A stretch of DNA of 64,000 nucleotides from CAVPCZ01 sp963779225. GTDB lineage: Bacteria; Bacteroidota; Ignavibacteria; UBA10030; UBA6906. The DNA is taken from positions 186,001-250,000 of the forward strand of contig CAVZWW010000001.1 in assembly GCA_963779225.1 (NCBI GenBank), given 5' to 3'. The translations under genes were made by a program, and so were the position numbers. Positions 1 to 9,853 of this stretch are shown here, piece by piece (position 1 is the stretch's first letter; each line of letters starts with the position of its first letter). A model generated the notes under the pieces. That model saw only the letters and a list, made by a program, of their open reading frames with translations, was not told the DNA's origin and ran no database searches.

Positions 1-404
1 CGTGTACCCTGCACCTGCGTGAACCAGACGTTCTTTGAGAAGCGGATCCGCAAGGAAGTAAACCGCCGGACGGCCAAAGTGCAACTCACAACCAGGATAC
101 GTCCGGAAACAGCGATATCCAGTCCGGCCTCCCCGCCACTAAATTCTCCGCGGACCTGCACGGAACCGGGACACCAGTCGAATTCCCGGAAGAGGATCGG
201 GAATTCCTCATGATCCGCTCCGACTGCGGCAAACGTACACACCGGCTCTTCTCCGGCAAATACACGGGAGTTCCGGCTGACCGGTTGCTCACCGTGATAT
301 CCGATTTCTCCGATGCCGTGTTTTGCGGACGAAACAAATGCATACACCCGGTCATCGGAGATCCAGCAACCACGGTCGGTCAGCTGTTCAGGATTGATGC
401 GCAT
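1..404 (-). CDS. Partial CDS, N-terminal part of an uncharacterised protein of the sugar operon
   Basis: An open frame starts at ATG 404 and runs off the left edge without a stop (about 134 residues visible). It begins MRINPEQLTDRGCWISDDR. The start is supported by a GGGAG just upstream and by a 17-bp overlap with the stop of the lyase gene before it. No signal peptide is visible. The residues alternate in a beta-rich way (for example AYAF/YAFVSSAKHG, then GEIGYHGEQPV), which would fit the N-terminal beta-sandwich of a glycoside hydrolase. That is inference from context, as I do not recognise the family. It is the last gene seen in the minus-strand operon that begins near 12737. Confidence 0.6.
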   Translation of the reverse strand, partial: MRINPEQLTDRGCWISDDRVYAFVSSAKHGIGEIGYHGEQPVSRNSRVFAGEEPVCTFAAVGADHEEFPILFREFDWCPGSVQVRGEFSGGEAGLDIAVSGRILVVSCTLAVRRFTSLRIRFSKNVWFTQVQGT

Positions 405-2766
405 GGGAGGGCTCCCGGTTCAGCCAGCGGCCGTCATACAGAAGGGAAAAACCTCCTGCAAACGAAATGCGGAAAGCGGATTTCCCGGCCGCTTGAACGG
501 CCGGGAGGGGTTCCGGCGTCAACAGATGGCACCATATGAACCTGGTTTGTGATGCGTGCACAGCACTCTTCAGGTAGTAATCCCGTGTCCCGTCATTCGG
601 ATATGCCGGGATAAACTCTGTGAGACCCGTCTCTTCCGCTGCGCCCCAGGGGGCAAGCAGAATGAACCGGACAGCGCCGGGAAGCGAATAGACTTTTCCG
701 GGCTCTCCGGGTACGGGTACAAACTTCCCCCAGGAGTGCATATTCAATTCGATGGAATGCGTACGGGTGCAACGGACCGTGTCAACACCCACGATGCATC
801 GATCCAGATCGATGTAGAGCGCGCGGGCACATTGTTCCACCTCGAGGTGCGGAAGAAATGTACCGGACAGTTCCACGGAAAGGGCGATTGTGGTCCCCTC
901 GACCCGGACCGCCGGCGGCGGAGCCAGTACGTCCGGAGGAAAGAAATCCGGCAGCCAGACCGTGGAGTCTCCAATTTGTCCACGGCCGTCTATTGTCACA
1001 ACATTGTGAAGAGAGGAGTCGCGGCGGTACACCGGTCCCGAGCCGTTCACGAGAAAGGTGTTCCGTCTGTACAGAAGAAATGTCCCGTTGGCCGGGTCGC
1101 TGTGGCCGTATGCGCCATATTCGCCGTTCCGGTATCGTTGCATACCGAGGGGTGGGCCCGACCTGAATGTGAAGACAGCATCGGAAGAACGAAGGCAGAT
1201 CTGGCCGCCATCGGCAAAGTACTCCACCTGTGGCAGGGTGTCCTCAGCCGCAATGGAGGGATCAAAGAACAGGAACTCGTAGACCCGCCTCCTGGCAGGT
1301 ACGCTCCGCACATCGACACCTTCATGCGGAAGAAACTGCAGCAGCTTCCCCAGCGATTGCGCAAGAGGAGAACCCGTCCGTGCGGCAATCAAGAAATGGC
1401 ACCAGCTGTCGCCGCCAACCCGGTACTGCGGATCCCCTATGGTGACTCCGCACAAAGCGTCGGGGGAAAGCGTTGCAGCCCGGAATGTCGACGCCCGTTC
1501 CACACCGGATGTGGTCCGCCAGAGATCTTCGCCGGTGCATACCCGGAGGAGCTCCAGCCAGCGCAGGAGGAAACCGAACTCATAGATCCAGAGATTGATG
1601 CCGTGTGGATACGATCCGTCCTCAGGGAGAAGAGAGAGGGCGCAATCCAGATCTCCACGCAGGCGGGCGGCCAGCTCCACGGCTCCCGGATGATCCTCCC
1701 AGAAGAGAAAAGAAAATGCCAGCAGCCCGAGTCCGCACCCGAGATAGTGTGCCTGTCCGTAGTCGCGCCGGTCATTGCCGAGATATGCCCGGCAGATGTC
1801 CGCTATCTCTTCCATGCGCACCTTCGCCCGTTCCCGCTCCCCGGCGCTGAGCAGCGCATGGAGCCAATCGTATCCCAGGCAAAGCACAAACAACACCTCG
1901 CCCGCCTGTGTGTCTATCGCGAGCGGTTCAAAGTCCGGACGTCGGGTTTCCTCCAGATAATTCCGGAAGGCCTCACGGGCCCTGCCGGAATTTTCCTCCC
2001 GCGGATCGATACAGGCGATGAATGCGGACACGACGACTCTATCCTCGCCTGTGAGCCGCTGGGGACCGCCGACGGTTTTGGATTCCGCAGTTCTGGCAAA
2101 GGGCAGATCCCAGGAATCGAGCAAATCCAGTATGGTATGCCAGCAGGAGGCATGCGAACCTGCCGCGCATTCGCGAAGTGCAGGCAGGGCAGAAGGAGTG
2201 ATCAACAACCGTGGATGCACCCCGGAGAGTTCCGGTCTGAGCGCCACGGGGAGAGGATGGGCTTGCACCGAGGTGGTGCGATACAGCAGGATGCGGACCG
2301 GGACAATGTCCGGATTGGCACTGGTGATGACGACTGCACTTCCGGATTCCGGCGTAATGCGGCAAAACCCCCGCAGAATTCTCCGGGCGATCTCGTCTCC
2401 CCATAACGCCGCCCGCACGGGCGTTCGCTCCGTCCCGCAGGAGACAGTGAGCAGGGGCAATTCCGGGATTCCGCGCCATCCGGGCCAGGGGCCAAGGCGG
2501 AGTCCCGGCGGGTCGGCGGTGAACTCCATCGAAGGAAATGTATACGGATGTGTACCCCCTTTGTGCCTCACATATCGGCAATATCGCTCGAAGGGAAATC
2601 CCACGGCGGTACATTCCAGCACCACCGTGACCTCTCCATGAAGAGTCTCCTCCGGCTGTGCTCGGTAGGATCCGGGGGAATCGGGAATGGGGTACACCTC
2701 CACGGTGCCCACAAATTCCGGTGCGTGTCGATCAGTGTGTGGGGGGGCATCAGGTCGTCGGTTCAA
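388..2766 (-). CDS. Heparinase II/III-like polysaccharide lyase
   Basis: A 792-residue protein. The middle (about residues 180-470) is helical and looks like the alpha/alpha toroid of alginate-lyase and heparinase II/III proteins (YDWLHALLSAGERERAK, then LPEDGSYPHGINLWIYEF). The C-terminal half is a beta-rich heparinase II/III domain containing GAYGHSDPANG followed by a hydrophobic strand and NG, the usual position of the conserved His/Asp site. These enzymes cleave uronic-acid polysaccharides by beta-elimination. No signal peptide is visible, so it may act inside the cell on imported oligosaccharides. The start is probably the TTG at 2766, which overlaps the GH4 stop as TTGA and suggests translational coupling. 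The substrate is unknown. Confidence 0.75.
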   Translation of the reverse strand: MNRRPDAPPHTDRHAPEFVGTVEVYPIPDSPGSYRAQPEETLHGEVTVVLECTAVGFPFERYCRYVRHKGGTHPYTFPSMEFTADPPGLRLGPWPGWRGIPELPLLTVSCGTERTPVRAALWGDEIARRILRGFCRITPESGSAVVITSANPDIVPVRILLYRTTSVQAHPLPVALRPELSGVHPRLLITPSALPALRECAAGSHASCWHTILDLLDSWDLPFARTAESKTVGGPQRLTGEDRVVVSAFIACIDPREENSGRAREAFRNYLEETRRPDFEPLAIDTQAGEVLFVLCLGYDWLHALLSAGERERAKVRMEEIADICRAYLGNDRRDYGQAHYLGCGLGLLAFSFLFWEDHPGAVELAARLRGDLDCALSLLPEDGSYPHGINLWIYEFGFLLRWLELLRVCTGEDLWRTTSGVERASTFRAATLSPDALCGVTIGDPQYRVGGDSWCHFLIAARTGSPLAQSLGKLLQFLPHEGVDVRSVPARRRVYEFLFFDPSIAAEDTLPQVEYFADGGQICLRSSDAVFTFRSGPPLGMQRYRNGEYGAYGHSDPANGTFLLYRRNTFLVNGSGPVYRRDSSLHNVVTIDGRGQIGDSTVWLPDFFPPDVLAPPPAVRVEGTTIALSVELSGTFLPHLEVEQCARALYIDLDRCIVGVDTVRCTRTHSIELNMHSWGKFVPVPGEPGKVYSLPGAVRFILLAPWGAAEETGLTEFIPAYPNDGTRDYYLKSAVHASQTRFIWCHLLTPEPLPAVQAAGKSAFRISFAGGFSLLYDGRWLNREPSHAHQS

Positions 2767-4193
2767 TGGTATCCCTTAAGGTACTGCCGTTCGGCCTTGA
2801 AAAGTTCAAGACACATTTTGCGTATCTCTGCAGGGCTGCACACGGCGGACGTCAACGGGTCGAGCATCAGTGCGTGTACGGCGGCTTCTTTGCTTCGTTC
2901 CGTGGCAGCAGTCGTTCCGAGGTCGAACATCCTCATGTTCCAGTCACACAGTGCAGCCATCTGGGCCGGGAGTCGTCCGAATCTCACAGGCCGGATTCCC
3001 TTGCGATCGACAAAACAGGCGACTTCCACGCAGCCGTCGAAGGGAAGGTTGGTCAGCAGCGCGCCCTGATCTGCCCGGGTGTTCATCACATTGGCATATA
3101 TGCGCATGGGGGTATCTTTCTCCCGCGCTTCGATGATCCAGCTGGCATACTCCCAGCTCCTCTCCCACTCCAACGGACGTTTTCCCTGAAGCATCTCGAG
3201 ACGTTCCCGGTCTGCCGCCTTGCGCCAGCCCGGCCACTCACGCGCATAAAAACCCGATCCTCCATCATAGCCGTCGCGGCAGTACTGTGCCACAAGATCC
3301 GGGCGCTTGCGATAGTAGGGGAGGTATTCCGACAGATGTCCGCTCGACTCGGTTACGAATGCACCGAATTGCAGCATGACATCCTTGCGGACCAGGTCTT
3401 TGTCGTCTGCGGGGTCGTCCGGTTTTCCGGCGAGATCCCGGCGGGCTTTCGCTTTGAGAAGAGGATACAGATCCAGGCCGTGATGCTTGAGCGTGGTGAA
3501 CCAGGCAAGATGGTTGATTCCGGCGCATTCCCACTCCATTTCGTCATACGGCACGCCGGCACGGGATGCAAGGAGACGGCTTGTTCCCTGAACGGAATGG
3601 CAGAGGCCGACAACTGCAAGATGGCTCCTGCGGCCCGCCGCAAGACACATCATGCTCATGGGATTCGTGTAGTTCAGCACCAGAACATCGGGGCAGAGGG
3701 TCTCGGCATCACGCAGCACTTCAAGCCATACCGGGATTGTACGCAATGCTTTGAAGAGTCCCCCGGGGCCGATCGTATCACCGATACACTGGTCAATACC
3801 GTACTTCAGCGGAATATCATTGTCCCACCGGACGCAATCCACACCGCTCACTTCGATGCAGTTGACGAGATAATGGCTCCCGGTCAGAACCTCTGTGCGG
3901 TCAGTCGAAGCGATGACCTTCCAGTGCGGTTTGTTGAGATGGGCAAGAAGGCGTTTGATGAGCCGGTGCATCGTGCTGAGACGATGCGGGTCGATATCCA
4001 CCAGCCCGATGATGCCACCCTGTTCGCCCGGAATTCTGAGGATATCGTTTACGAGCTTGGGTGTGAACATGCTTCCCGCACCGAGGACGGTGATCTTGAT
4101 CGGCCGGGGCATTTCTCCGGGGGCAACGGCAACGGACGGTTCCGGAGTACGGCTCCTGCGCCGCCGGCGCGTGACTGAGGATTTTCTGGCCAT
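2763..4193 (-). CDS. Glycoside hydrolase family 4 (alpha-galacturonidase/alpha-galactosidase type)
   Basis: A 476-residue GH4 enzyme. After a basic N-terminal extension the Rossmann dinucleotide motif VLGAGSMFTPKLVNDIL appears, followed by VLNYTNPM, the metal-binding LCHSVQG and the AGINHLAWF motif. GH4 enzymes use NAD+ and Mn2+ in an oxidation-elimination mechanism; the Cys of CHSVQ and the His of INH bind the metal. The CHSVQGT form is found in MelA (alpha-galactosidase) and LplD (alpha-galacturonidase). With a lyase next door, a galacturonide is a fair guess but not proven. The extension before MPRPIK is rich in Arg; ATG 4112 is an alternative start. It lies 34 bp downstream of the frameshifted hydrolase and overlaps the lyase by 4 bp. 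Confidence 0.9.
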   Translation of the reverse strand: MARKSSVTRRRRRSRTPEPSVAVAPGEMPRPIKITVLGAGSMFTPKLVNDILRIPGEQGGIIGLVDIDPHRLSTMHRLIKRLLAHLNKPHWKVIASTDRTEVLTGSHYLVNCIEVSGVDCVRWDNDIPLKYGIDQCIGDTIGPGGLFKALRTIPVWLEVLRDAETLCPDVLVLNYTNPMSMMCLAAGRRSHLAVVGLCHSVQGTSRLLASRAGVPYDEMEWECAGINHLAWFTTLKHHGLDLYPLLKAKARRDLAGKPDDPADDKDLVRKDVMLQFGAFVTESSGHLSEYLPYYRKRPDLVAQYCRDGYDGGSGFYAREWPGWRKAADRERLEMLQGKRPLEWERSWEYASWIIEAREKDTPMRIYANVMNTRADQGALLTNLPFDGCVEVACFVDRKGIRPVRFGRLPAQMAALCDWNMRMFDLGTTAATERSKEAAVHALMLDPLTSAVCSPAEIRKMCLELFKAERQYLKGYH

Positions 4194-4227
4194 GATGATC
4201 TCGTGGTATTTGTTTGTGAACCTGACA

Positions 4228-6290
4228 TCAACCTGCTATGATGACCGCTGCGCCCTCGTGTGGAAAAAGCACGCGTGTCAGGCCGCCTGTCCGGGGAATA
4301 TCGATAGACAAACCATGTTTGCTCAGACGTCCCCCGTAGGTTTGAGCGTAGCGGGATGGGGAAAGACTTACCACCGTTCCCGCCCGAACAGGGGTCGACG
4401 TCATCCATGATCCTGCAGGCGCCTCCACCGGTTTCAGGTGTGGCAACCCTTCGAGCCAGAGGAGTACGCCGTCAATATTCGACCGGCTTTCAGCGGGCCC
4501 AACGGTAACCTTCCGTCCGCTGTTCATCCTCTGCGGGGTACCACGGAAGAGAATCACATTCTTCCTCTGCCGCCGCAGGATGGGAAGAATGTCGGGGTGG
4601 AGTATCTGCGGAAAGGGGAGGATGACAGCATCATAGCGCTGCTTCCCGGAAACGTATGTCCCCTCCTCAAACCTTCCGTCGCCGCACAGGGCTGCGGAAA
4701 CAACTTCAATTTGATAGTGATTGTCGAGAAGGGCCAGGAGCAGACGAAACACGTCAGCTGCGGCATCGTCCGCCGGGGGGCCGGCAAGGGCATAAAAGGT
4801 TTCCACTGGAAAAACAACCAGCAGGTTTGCTTCGGGCAGCCGGTGCTCAACCAGTTGAAGGTGTCCGGAAAGGCGGCGGTTCCACTCAGGGAAGCCCGGC
4901 CATGTGCTATGATCCGGATAACCGGGCAACGGGGGGGAATCCAGAAAGGAACGTTCCTGACCGATAGTGCCGACGGGTCCGTAGGCATGTGCCAGCCATC
5001 TGGTGCCGAAGAGCGCCATGGTGTCCACACAGTGCCCCATTACTCCGGTCTGCCACCCCTCACCATTGTCATCGCCCACCGTCCAGAGGTTGTTGTACGC
5101 ATATTTGCCGCTGCTTCTCCTTCCCAGCGATGCACAGATAATGCTCATCGCCGCAAGGTGAGCGTACCACGGTGAGGCCGGATTGCGAAGCTGATCGATA
5201 CCTCCCAGGTCAACAAATCCTCCGGTCTTTGTCTTCATGGCCTCCCAGAGGTCCATGCTGCCGTGGTTCATGTCGCACATGTCCGCGGACTCAAAATGCC
5301 AGGTATCGTGGATGCCGGAAACGATGGTCGTTCCCCAGAGCCGCCGCACGTGACGTGTGGTAGTGGCATTGGCTCTGTTCACAGACCTCTGGATCACGTT
5401 GTAGTAGATGTTCCTGACAGGAATATGGCTTTCATCGTGTGCGGAGAGGGCAAGCTTCCACAAATCCGGATCAATACTCCGCCCGGCACGTTGGAAATAC
5501 TCCCGTCTGATGACCGGAGAAAAAGGGAGCGTTCCGTAGGTGCAGGTATAGCCGGCTTCATCCCACATCACACCGTCTGCAGCACACCTTTCCGTTTTGA
5601 GGCCGGTGAGCATGGACAGATAGGCGTGAAGCTGTCGCGTGCTGGAGTAGTCGACGTGGTTTGTCAGAGCACTGAAGAATGCGAGCACGCTCCAGCTGCC
5701 GGTGTGCTCTTTCGTAAAAGAGCCGAAGGCTTCGACATACCGGTCACGCGCGTTGTAAAAGAACCGGGATCCGGCGGTGATATCCAAGACTTCCGCGGGA
5801 CAGGCGGCATGGTGTTCACGGCGGATCGCGAACACCCCGGCCAGCCCTGTGGGTGTGTACTCAATTGCCACCTCGTTCAGCGTGTGGACGTGGCGGGGAG
5901 ATAGCCGGCACCGGACCGAAAAAGCACCCTCTGTCACGGTGCCGAAATTCGGGAACACATCGGCCCGTGCCGTATTTCCGAAAAGCAGGACTTCGAGTCC
6001 TTTCCCCCCGCAATAAGTTCCCGGGACACAAAGCGCGGATCCGGTCCGATCCAGTTTTGCATTCCGTATTCTTTGCACAGGGCACCGATTGCCCGGAGGG
6101 TCTTTCGTGCGGGTGGATCATTCCATGTATAGCGGCTGCACCGGACGAAGGGCGCAACGCCGCCAAACCCCGCTTGGCGGATTTCATGGAACTGCTTTTC
6201 GAGGAGAGGCGGTTCTTCGATGACGCTGTCGGGTAATGTCCAGACCAGAATTGATGCCGGCGGGCGCCGGTGTGGTGCGGAGATCTTCAT
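4228..6290 (-). CDS. GH106/GH42-like glycoside hydrolase, reading frame interrupted by a one-base frameshift
   Basis: Two overlapping frames make one protein of about 687 residues. The first frame starts at ATG 6290, overlapping the upstream stop as ATGA, and carries ILVWTLPDSVIEEPPLLE and QAGFGGVAPFVRCSRY, an alpha-L-rhamnosidase-like barrel start. The second frame continues from GGKGLEVLLFGNTARADVF to the stop at 4228 with MWDEAGYTCTYG, HDTWHFESADMCDMNHGS and a C-terminal GATase-like domain (YDAVILPFPQ). The frames would join if the run of six C at 6004-6009 had seven. This could be a homopolymer sequencing error or a true mutation. The length then becomes 2064 bp, a multiple of three. The family assignment (GH106 or GH42-like) is tentative; a TIM-barrel glycosidase is likely. 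Confidence 0.7.
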
Positions 6291-7654
6291 AGAATGCTCG
6301 TCAGTTGGACATTGTCAAACCAGCACGTACCCCTGCCGGATACTTCCAGCATAATGTGAAGCCGGTCGGGAGAGGGAAGGATCTGATCCGTGGTTACCTC
6401 CAGGCGTGTCCACCCTGATTGACCCCCGGCGCATTTCGTGCTGCAGTAGGTTTCATATTGCGCCGTATCATACAGGCCGGGTTCGCCGGTCCGGTGTATC
6501 CGGATGCCGATACCGGCTGTTCCTTCCGCGAGGTGACTCTTAACGTATGCAACGACCCTGAACCGGGCACCCCCCGGTAGTGGTTCCTTACGGAACGCAG
6601 ACCCGAATGCGGTTGCCTTCCAGTGTGCAGTGGCATAGTGCGCGGTATCAATGCGTAGCGCATTGTTGTCGTTGAATCCCTCTTCCCGGTCCACGGTGAA
6701 TCGGACATCCATCGTTTCTCCCTCCACAATCCCGGTCTCCCATGGCCAGATTGCCGCAGGATCGCCGGTACAGGTGACGAGTGTTTCTGCGAACGAATGC
6801 ACGTCGTCAACGATAACGGGAGTATTCGACGCCTCTTCCCCTGCGATTTCCACTGCCCGGCCTGCGATGTGTCCTGCTTCATCGCGGGTCAGCGAGGACA
6901 GCCGGAATTGTGCCCGGAATTCTCTCCCCCCCCCGAGGATGATTTCGGTATCCGTGGTGCAGACTTTATAAGCGATATGGGCATCCCACATATATGCACA
7001 GATCCCCGCCGTGGCCGGTGCTGCATCAACGATCTCGACGCAGAGGTTCTCCTCGTCGGTCAGCCAGGCGAAACGGTCTCCCGGGAGCAGCGTCAGGTTC
7101 CGCTTGTCCATCGACTCGAGATGATGGAGCGGAATTCTGACGACCTGCTGCGGCCGGATGACATAGCAGGCGTGATAAAGAAGAGGGGTGTGGGGATCCG
7201 CCGAAAAGACGCCCTCGGGCCAGAGATTGCAGAATTCCACTTCCCCATGCTGGGGATTCGGTGTCACATGCCACGTGCCGTTTCCGGCAATGTGCAGTTG
7301 TGTCGATACGTCGTATGTGTAGGCGACGGGAGCCGGCCGGCGCGAGATACCCAGTACACACTGACTTTGGACGTTGCCCGAAAGGGTCGTGCCGTTGCAT
7401 TCAACGGTTATGCGCTCACCGGATTCCTGCAGCACACGCAGAGAGGCCGAGCTTCCAGCATTTCTTTCAGGATGCTGGTGGTGGGCGTATTGACGCCAGA
7501 ACAGCGGAAGGGGGACATCCGCCCCGATCAGACATCTGCCGTCTGGCCGGAACCGGACGTTCGTGAGATACAGGTCACGAATTTCACACACCACCGCTTC
7601 CCCGTCGTGCACGATCAGAGATGCCACATCCGTCTGTTCACAGCGTAGTGCCAC
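6287..7654 (-). CDS. Uncharacterised operon protein with C-terminal carbohydrate-binding-like domain
   Basis: 455 residues from a GTG at 7654, which overlaps the binding-protein stop by 17 bp. No signal peptide is seen. The first two thirds are beta-rich and unrecognised. The last ~150 residues (from about DVRFTVDREEGFNDNNALRI) resemble a CBM4/9 or galactose-binding jelly roll, including FRVVAYVKSH and a final GTCWFDNVQL, which is typical of such domains. Its position between the ABC binding protein and the hydrolases argues for a role in carbohydrate processing, but no catalytic motif can be pointed to. Its stop overlaps the start of the next gene as ATGA. Confidence 0.65.
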   Translation of the reverse strand: MALRCEQTDVASLIVHDGEAVVCEIRDLYLTNVRFRPDGRCLIGADVPLPLFWRQYAHHQHPERNAGSSASLRVLQESGERITVECNGTTLSGNVQSQCVLGISRRPAPVAYTYDVSTQLHIAGNGTWHVTPNPQHGEVEFCNLWPEGVFSADPHTPLLYHACYVIRPQQVVRIPLHHLESMDKRNLTLLPGDRFAWLTDEENLCVEIVDAAPATAGICAYMWDAHIAYKVCTTDTEIILGGGREFRAQFRLSSLTRDEAGHIAGRAVEIAGEEASNTPVIVDDVHSFAETLVTCTGDPAAIWPWETGIVEGETMDVRFTVDREEGFNDNNALRIDTAHYATAHWKATAFGSAFRKEPLPGGARFRVVAYVKSHLAEGTAGIGIRIHRTGEPGLYDTAQYETYCSTKCAGGQSGWTRLEVTTDQILPSPDRLHIMLEVSGRGTCWFDNVQLTSIL

Positions 7655-8987
7655 GTTCCAGATTCCTCAATTCACCTTCAATCACCCGGCGAAATGCCGG
7701 CTTGATGCCCTCCCTTTGCAGGAGGTCCTGCAGGTCCCTCGGGGCGCGCGCGTTGATTTCCGGGAGCGCACTCCTGAGGTCGTTCACCCCGATTTCCCGG
7801 GCCCAGAGCCGGTCGAGGTAGGGTTGAAGTCGTTCGAGAATTGAAGCGGCAGTCCAGCTGGAAAACCGGACGAAGAAGCGGGGATCGCCGCCGTCATGCT
7901 GCAGGCTGAGATCCCACACTTCCCGGAATCCGCTGCCTGCCAATTGGGGATATCGTTGTTCCCAGCCTCCGACGAAGTCGAGGTCCCGGAGGACCGGATT
8001 CGGCTGGTAGATGCTCGCTTTCCCGACGATCCACTTCACGCTTTGCCAGGCCGCCTCCGGAAAACGCGTGCTGCTGCTGATCGAAAGCCCTCCGCTGCTT
8101 GTGCGAAAATACTGCGGTGGTTTTCCTGAAAATCTCGGCAGTGGTGCAACGCCCCATCGAATGGCAAGCGTTTCGATCAGCATCTGATGGGGAACGGCCT
8201 CGACAAGCATGGCAACTCTGCCGCTCTGTAACAGCTGGGCGGGTTGCATGCCCATTGCTTGCACACGGCGGATGTCGGGCATCAGCCGGTCTTCCATGAG
8301 CGCCAGGTATTTCGTAAACGCTTCCGCGGAAGCATCCGGGATTGAGGCGAGGAGAGTATTCGGCCGGATGCCGGCGCCATTCATCTGTTCGAGGGCTTCG
8401 ACAAAATGACTTCCGATGAAAATGCCAAACCGTTCAGGCGTACCGTCTCCGTCTGCATCAAGAGTCAGACGGCGGGCAAGCATGCGCATCGTTTCCCATG
8501 TCCATGCGGTGTCCGGATACGGGAGGCCCGCAGCGTCAAACAGATCGCGATTGTAGTAGACGCCGAGAGTGTAACTCCAGTTCCCCAGGCTGTACCAACC
8601 GCTGTCGGGGGCCGTGCCGTTCGTTATCACGGAAGGCCACAACCGTTCCACAAAGGGATCCCCTGTGCTCACAGTCCGCAGGTCAAGAAGGCGCCCTTCC
8701 GCGGCAAGCCGGTCACGCATCGTCGTGTTGGTGTAGAAAATATCCGGTGCCTGCCCTGCAGCCATCATCGCGTACAGCTTGTCCTGGCCCGTGAACGGAT
8801 TAAGCTTTAAGATGATGTGGGTCGCAGCCGTGAAGGCAGGGATCTCGCTCTTCAGCGCGTCGATGTCCGCCGCGTTGGCGGGACAATTGTACACCACCTC
8901 CGCAGTCTCGCCGGAGCGGCGCTTTCCGCAACCGGGGAGACACGTCATGGCGAGCAGTGCGCCTGTCAGCAGAAGATGAAATCTCAT
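7638..8987 (-). CDS. ABC transporter sugar-binding lipoprotein (family 1 solute-binding protein)
   Basis: 449 residues from ATG 8987. The frame is open further upstream, but this start gives a lipoprotein signal (LLLTGALLAMTCLPGCGK, lipobox LPGC) and overlaps the MalG-like stop as ATGA. The mature part matches extracellular sugar-binding proteins: AAGQAPDIFYTNTTM, WTWETMRMLARRLTLDADGDG, a GVYYNRDLFDAAGLPYP segment, and RTSSGGLSISSST. It should capture an oligosaccharide outside the inner membrane and hand it to the two permeases encoded just upstream. No ATPase gene is present in the window, so a shared MsmK/UgpC-like ATPase elsewhere is likely. Confidence 0.9.
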   Translation of the reverse strand: MRFHLLLTGALLAMTCLPGCGKRRSGETAEVVYNCPANAADIDALKSEIPAFTAATHIILKLNPFTGQDKLYAMMAAGQAPDIFYTNTTMRDRLAAEGRLLDLRTVSTGDPFVERLWPSVITNGTAPDSGWYSLGNWSYTLGVYYNRDLFDAAGLPYPDTAWTWETMRMLARRLTLDADGDGTPERFGIFIGSHFVEALEQMNGAGIRPNTLLASIPDASAEAFTKYLALMEDRLMPDIRRVQAMGMQPAQLLQSGRVAMLVEAVPHQMLIETLAIRWGVAPLPRFSGKPPQYFRTSSGGLSISSSTRFPEAAWQSVKWIVGKASIYQPNPVLRDLDFVGGWEQRYPQLAGSGFREVWDLSLQHDGGDPRFFVRFSSWTAASILERLQPYLDRLWAREIGVNDLRSALPEINARAPRDLQDLLQREGIKPAFRRVIEGELRNLERGTTL

Positions 8988-9853
8988 CCTCGCAGCCCTC
9001 CCACGGTAATCCCTTTGACGAAATGTTTTTGAGCAAGAAAGAAGATGATTACGTTCGGCAGCATGATGAGCACGGCTCCCGCCATCAGCAGATGCCACTG
9101 CGTGGCACCTGTGCCCACCACCTGAGATTTCAGCATACTCAGCCCGAGTGTAAGGGTTGCCGTCTCGGGAGAATTGAGATAGATCAGCGGACCGAAAAAG
9201 TCGTTCCATGTCCCGACAAAGGTGAACAGGGCGACAACGGCCAGGGCCGGTCTCGCAAGAGGGAGGATGATGCTCCAGTATATCCGCAGGCGTCCGGCTC
9301 CATCCAGGACCGCGGCTTCATCGTACTCCCGCGGGATCGTCATGAAGAACTGGCGGAGAAGAAAGATGTAGAAGGGGGATCCGAAAAAAGCGGGGACGAT
9401 CAGCGGCAGATACGTATCGATCCATCCGAGAGAGACAAACAGCATGTACAACGGGATCATGGTAACCTGTCCGGGGAGCATCATGGTGGAGATGCACAGC
9501 GCGAACAGCGTGTTCCGTCCACGGAAGTGAATGCGGGAGAATCCGTATGCCACGAGCGAGCACGAAAGGAGTGTTCCGATGAGCACGAAGACGGTGATGA
9601 ACAGCGTATTGGCTGCATACCGCCAGAAAGGGAGAAGCGATGTGACCAGGCTGAAATTTTCCCAGCGGTACCGCCCGGGTATCCAGCGGTACGGTTCGGC
9701 GAATACGCCCGCCAGGTCGTGACCGGAAACAGACAGCATCCACGCAAAGGGTGCGAGAAAGAGAAGACCAAGTGCGCCCAGTAAAAGATACATCACCGTA
9801 TACCGGGACAACGCCGCCCAGAACACCTTGCCGAAGCGTGTGCTTTCGGTCAT
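8984..9853 (-). CDS. Carbohydrate ABC transporter permease, MalG family
   Basis: 289 residues with six hydrophobic segments and the inner-membrane permease EAA loop, seen as EYDEAAVLDGAGRLRIYW followed by IILPLARPALAVVALFTFVGTWNDF. The N-terminus is cytoplasmic and basic. This is the CUT1 (di- and oligosaccharide) type. It forms a heterodimer with the MalF-like protein encoded immediately upstream. ATGA overlaps occur on both sides, so the three transporter genes are translationally coupled. A Shine-Dalgarno site is not obvious at this start, which fits reinitiation. Confidence 0.93.
   Translation of the reverse strand: MTESTRFGKVFWAALSRYTVMYLLLGALGLLFLAPFAWMLSVSGHDLAGVFAEPYRWIPGRYRWENFSLVTSLLPFWRYAANTLFITVFVLIGTLLSCSLVAYGFSRIHFRGRNTLFALCISTMMLPGQVTMIPLYMLFVSLGWIDTYLPLIVPAFFGSPFYIFLLRQFFMTIPREYDEAAVLDGAGRLRIYWSIILPLARPALAVVALFTFVGTWNDFFGPLIYLNSPETATLTLGLSMLKSQVVGTGATQWHLLMAGAVLIMLPNVIIFFLAQKHFVKGITVGGLRG

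Noticed and set aside
388..2766. Long plus-strand frame 556-2406 opposite the lyase gene
   Set aside because: Translation is rich in Arg, Cys and Pro with no motif, while the minus strand gives a clear lyase.
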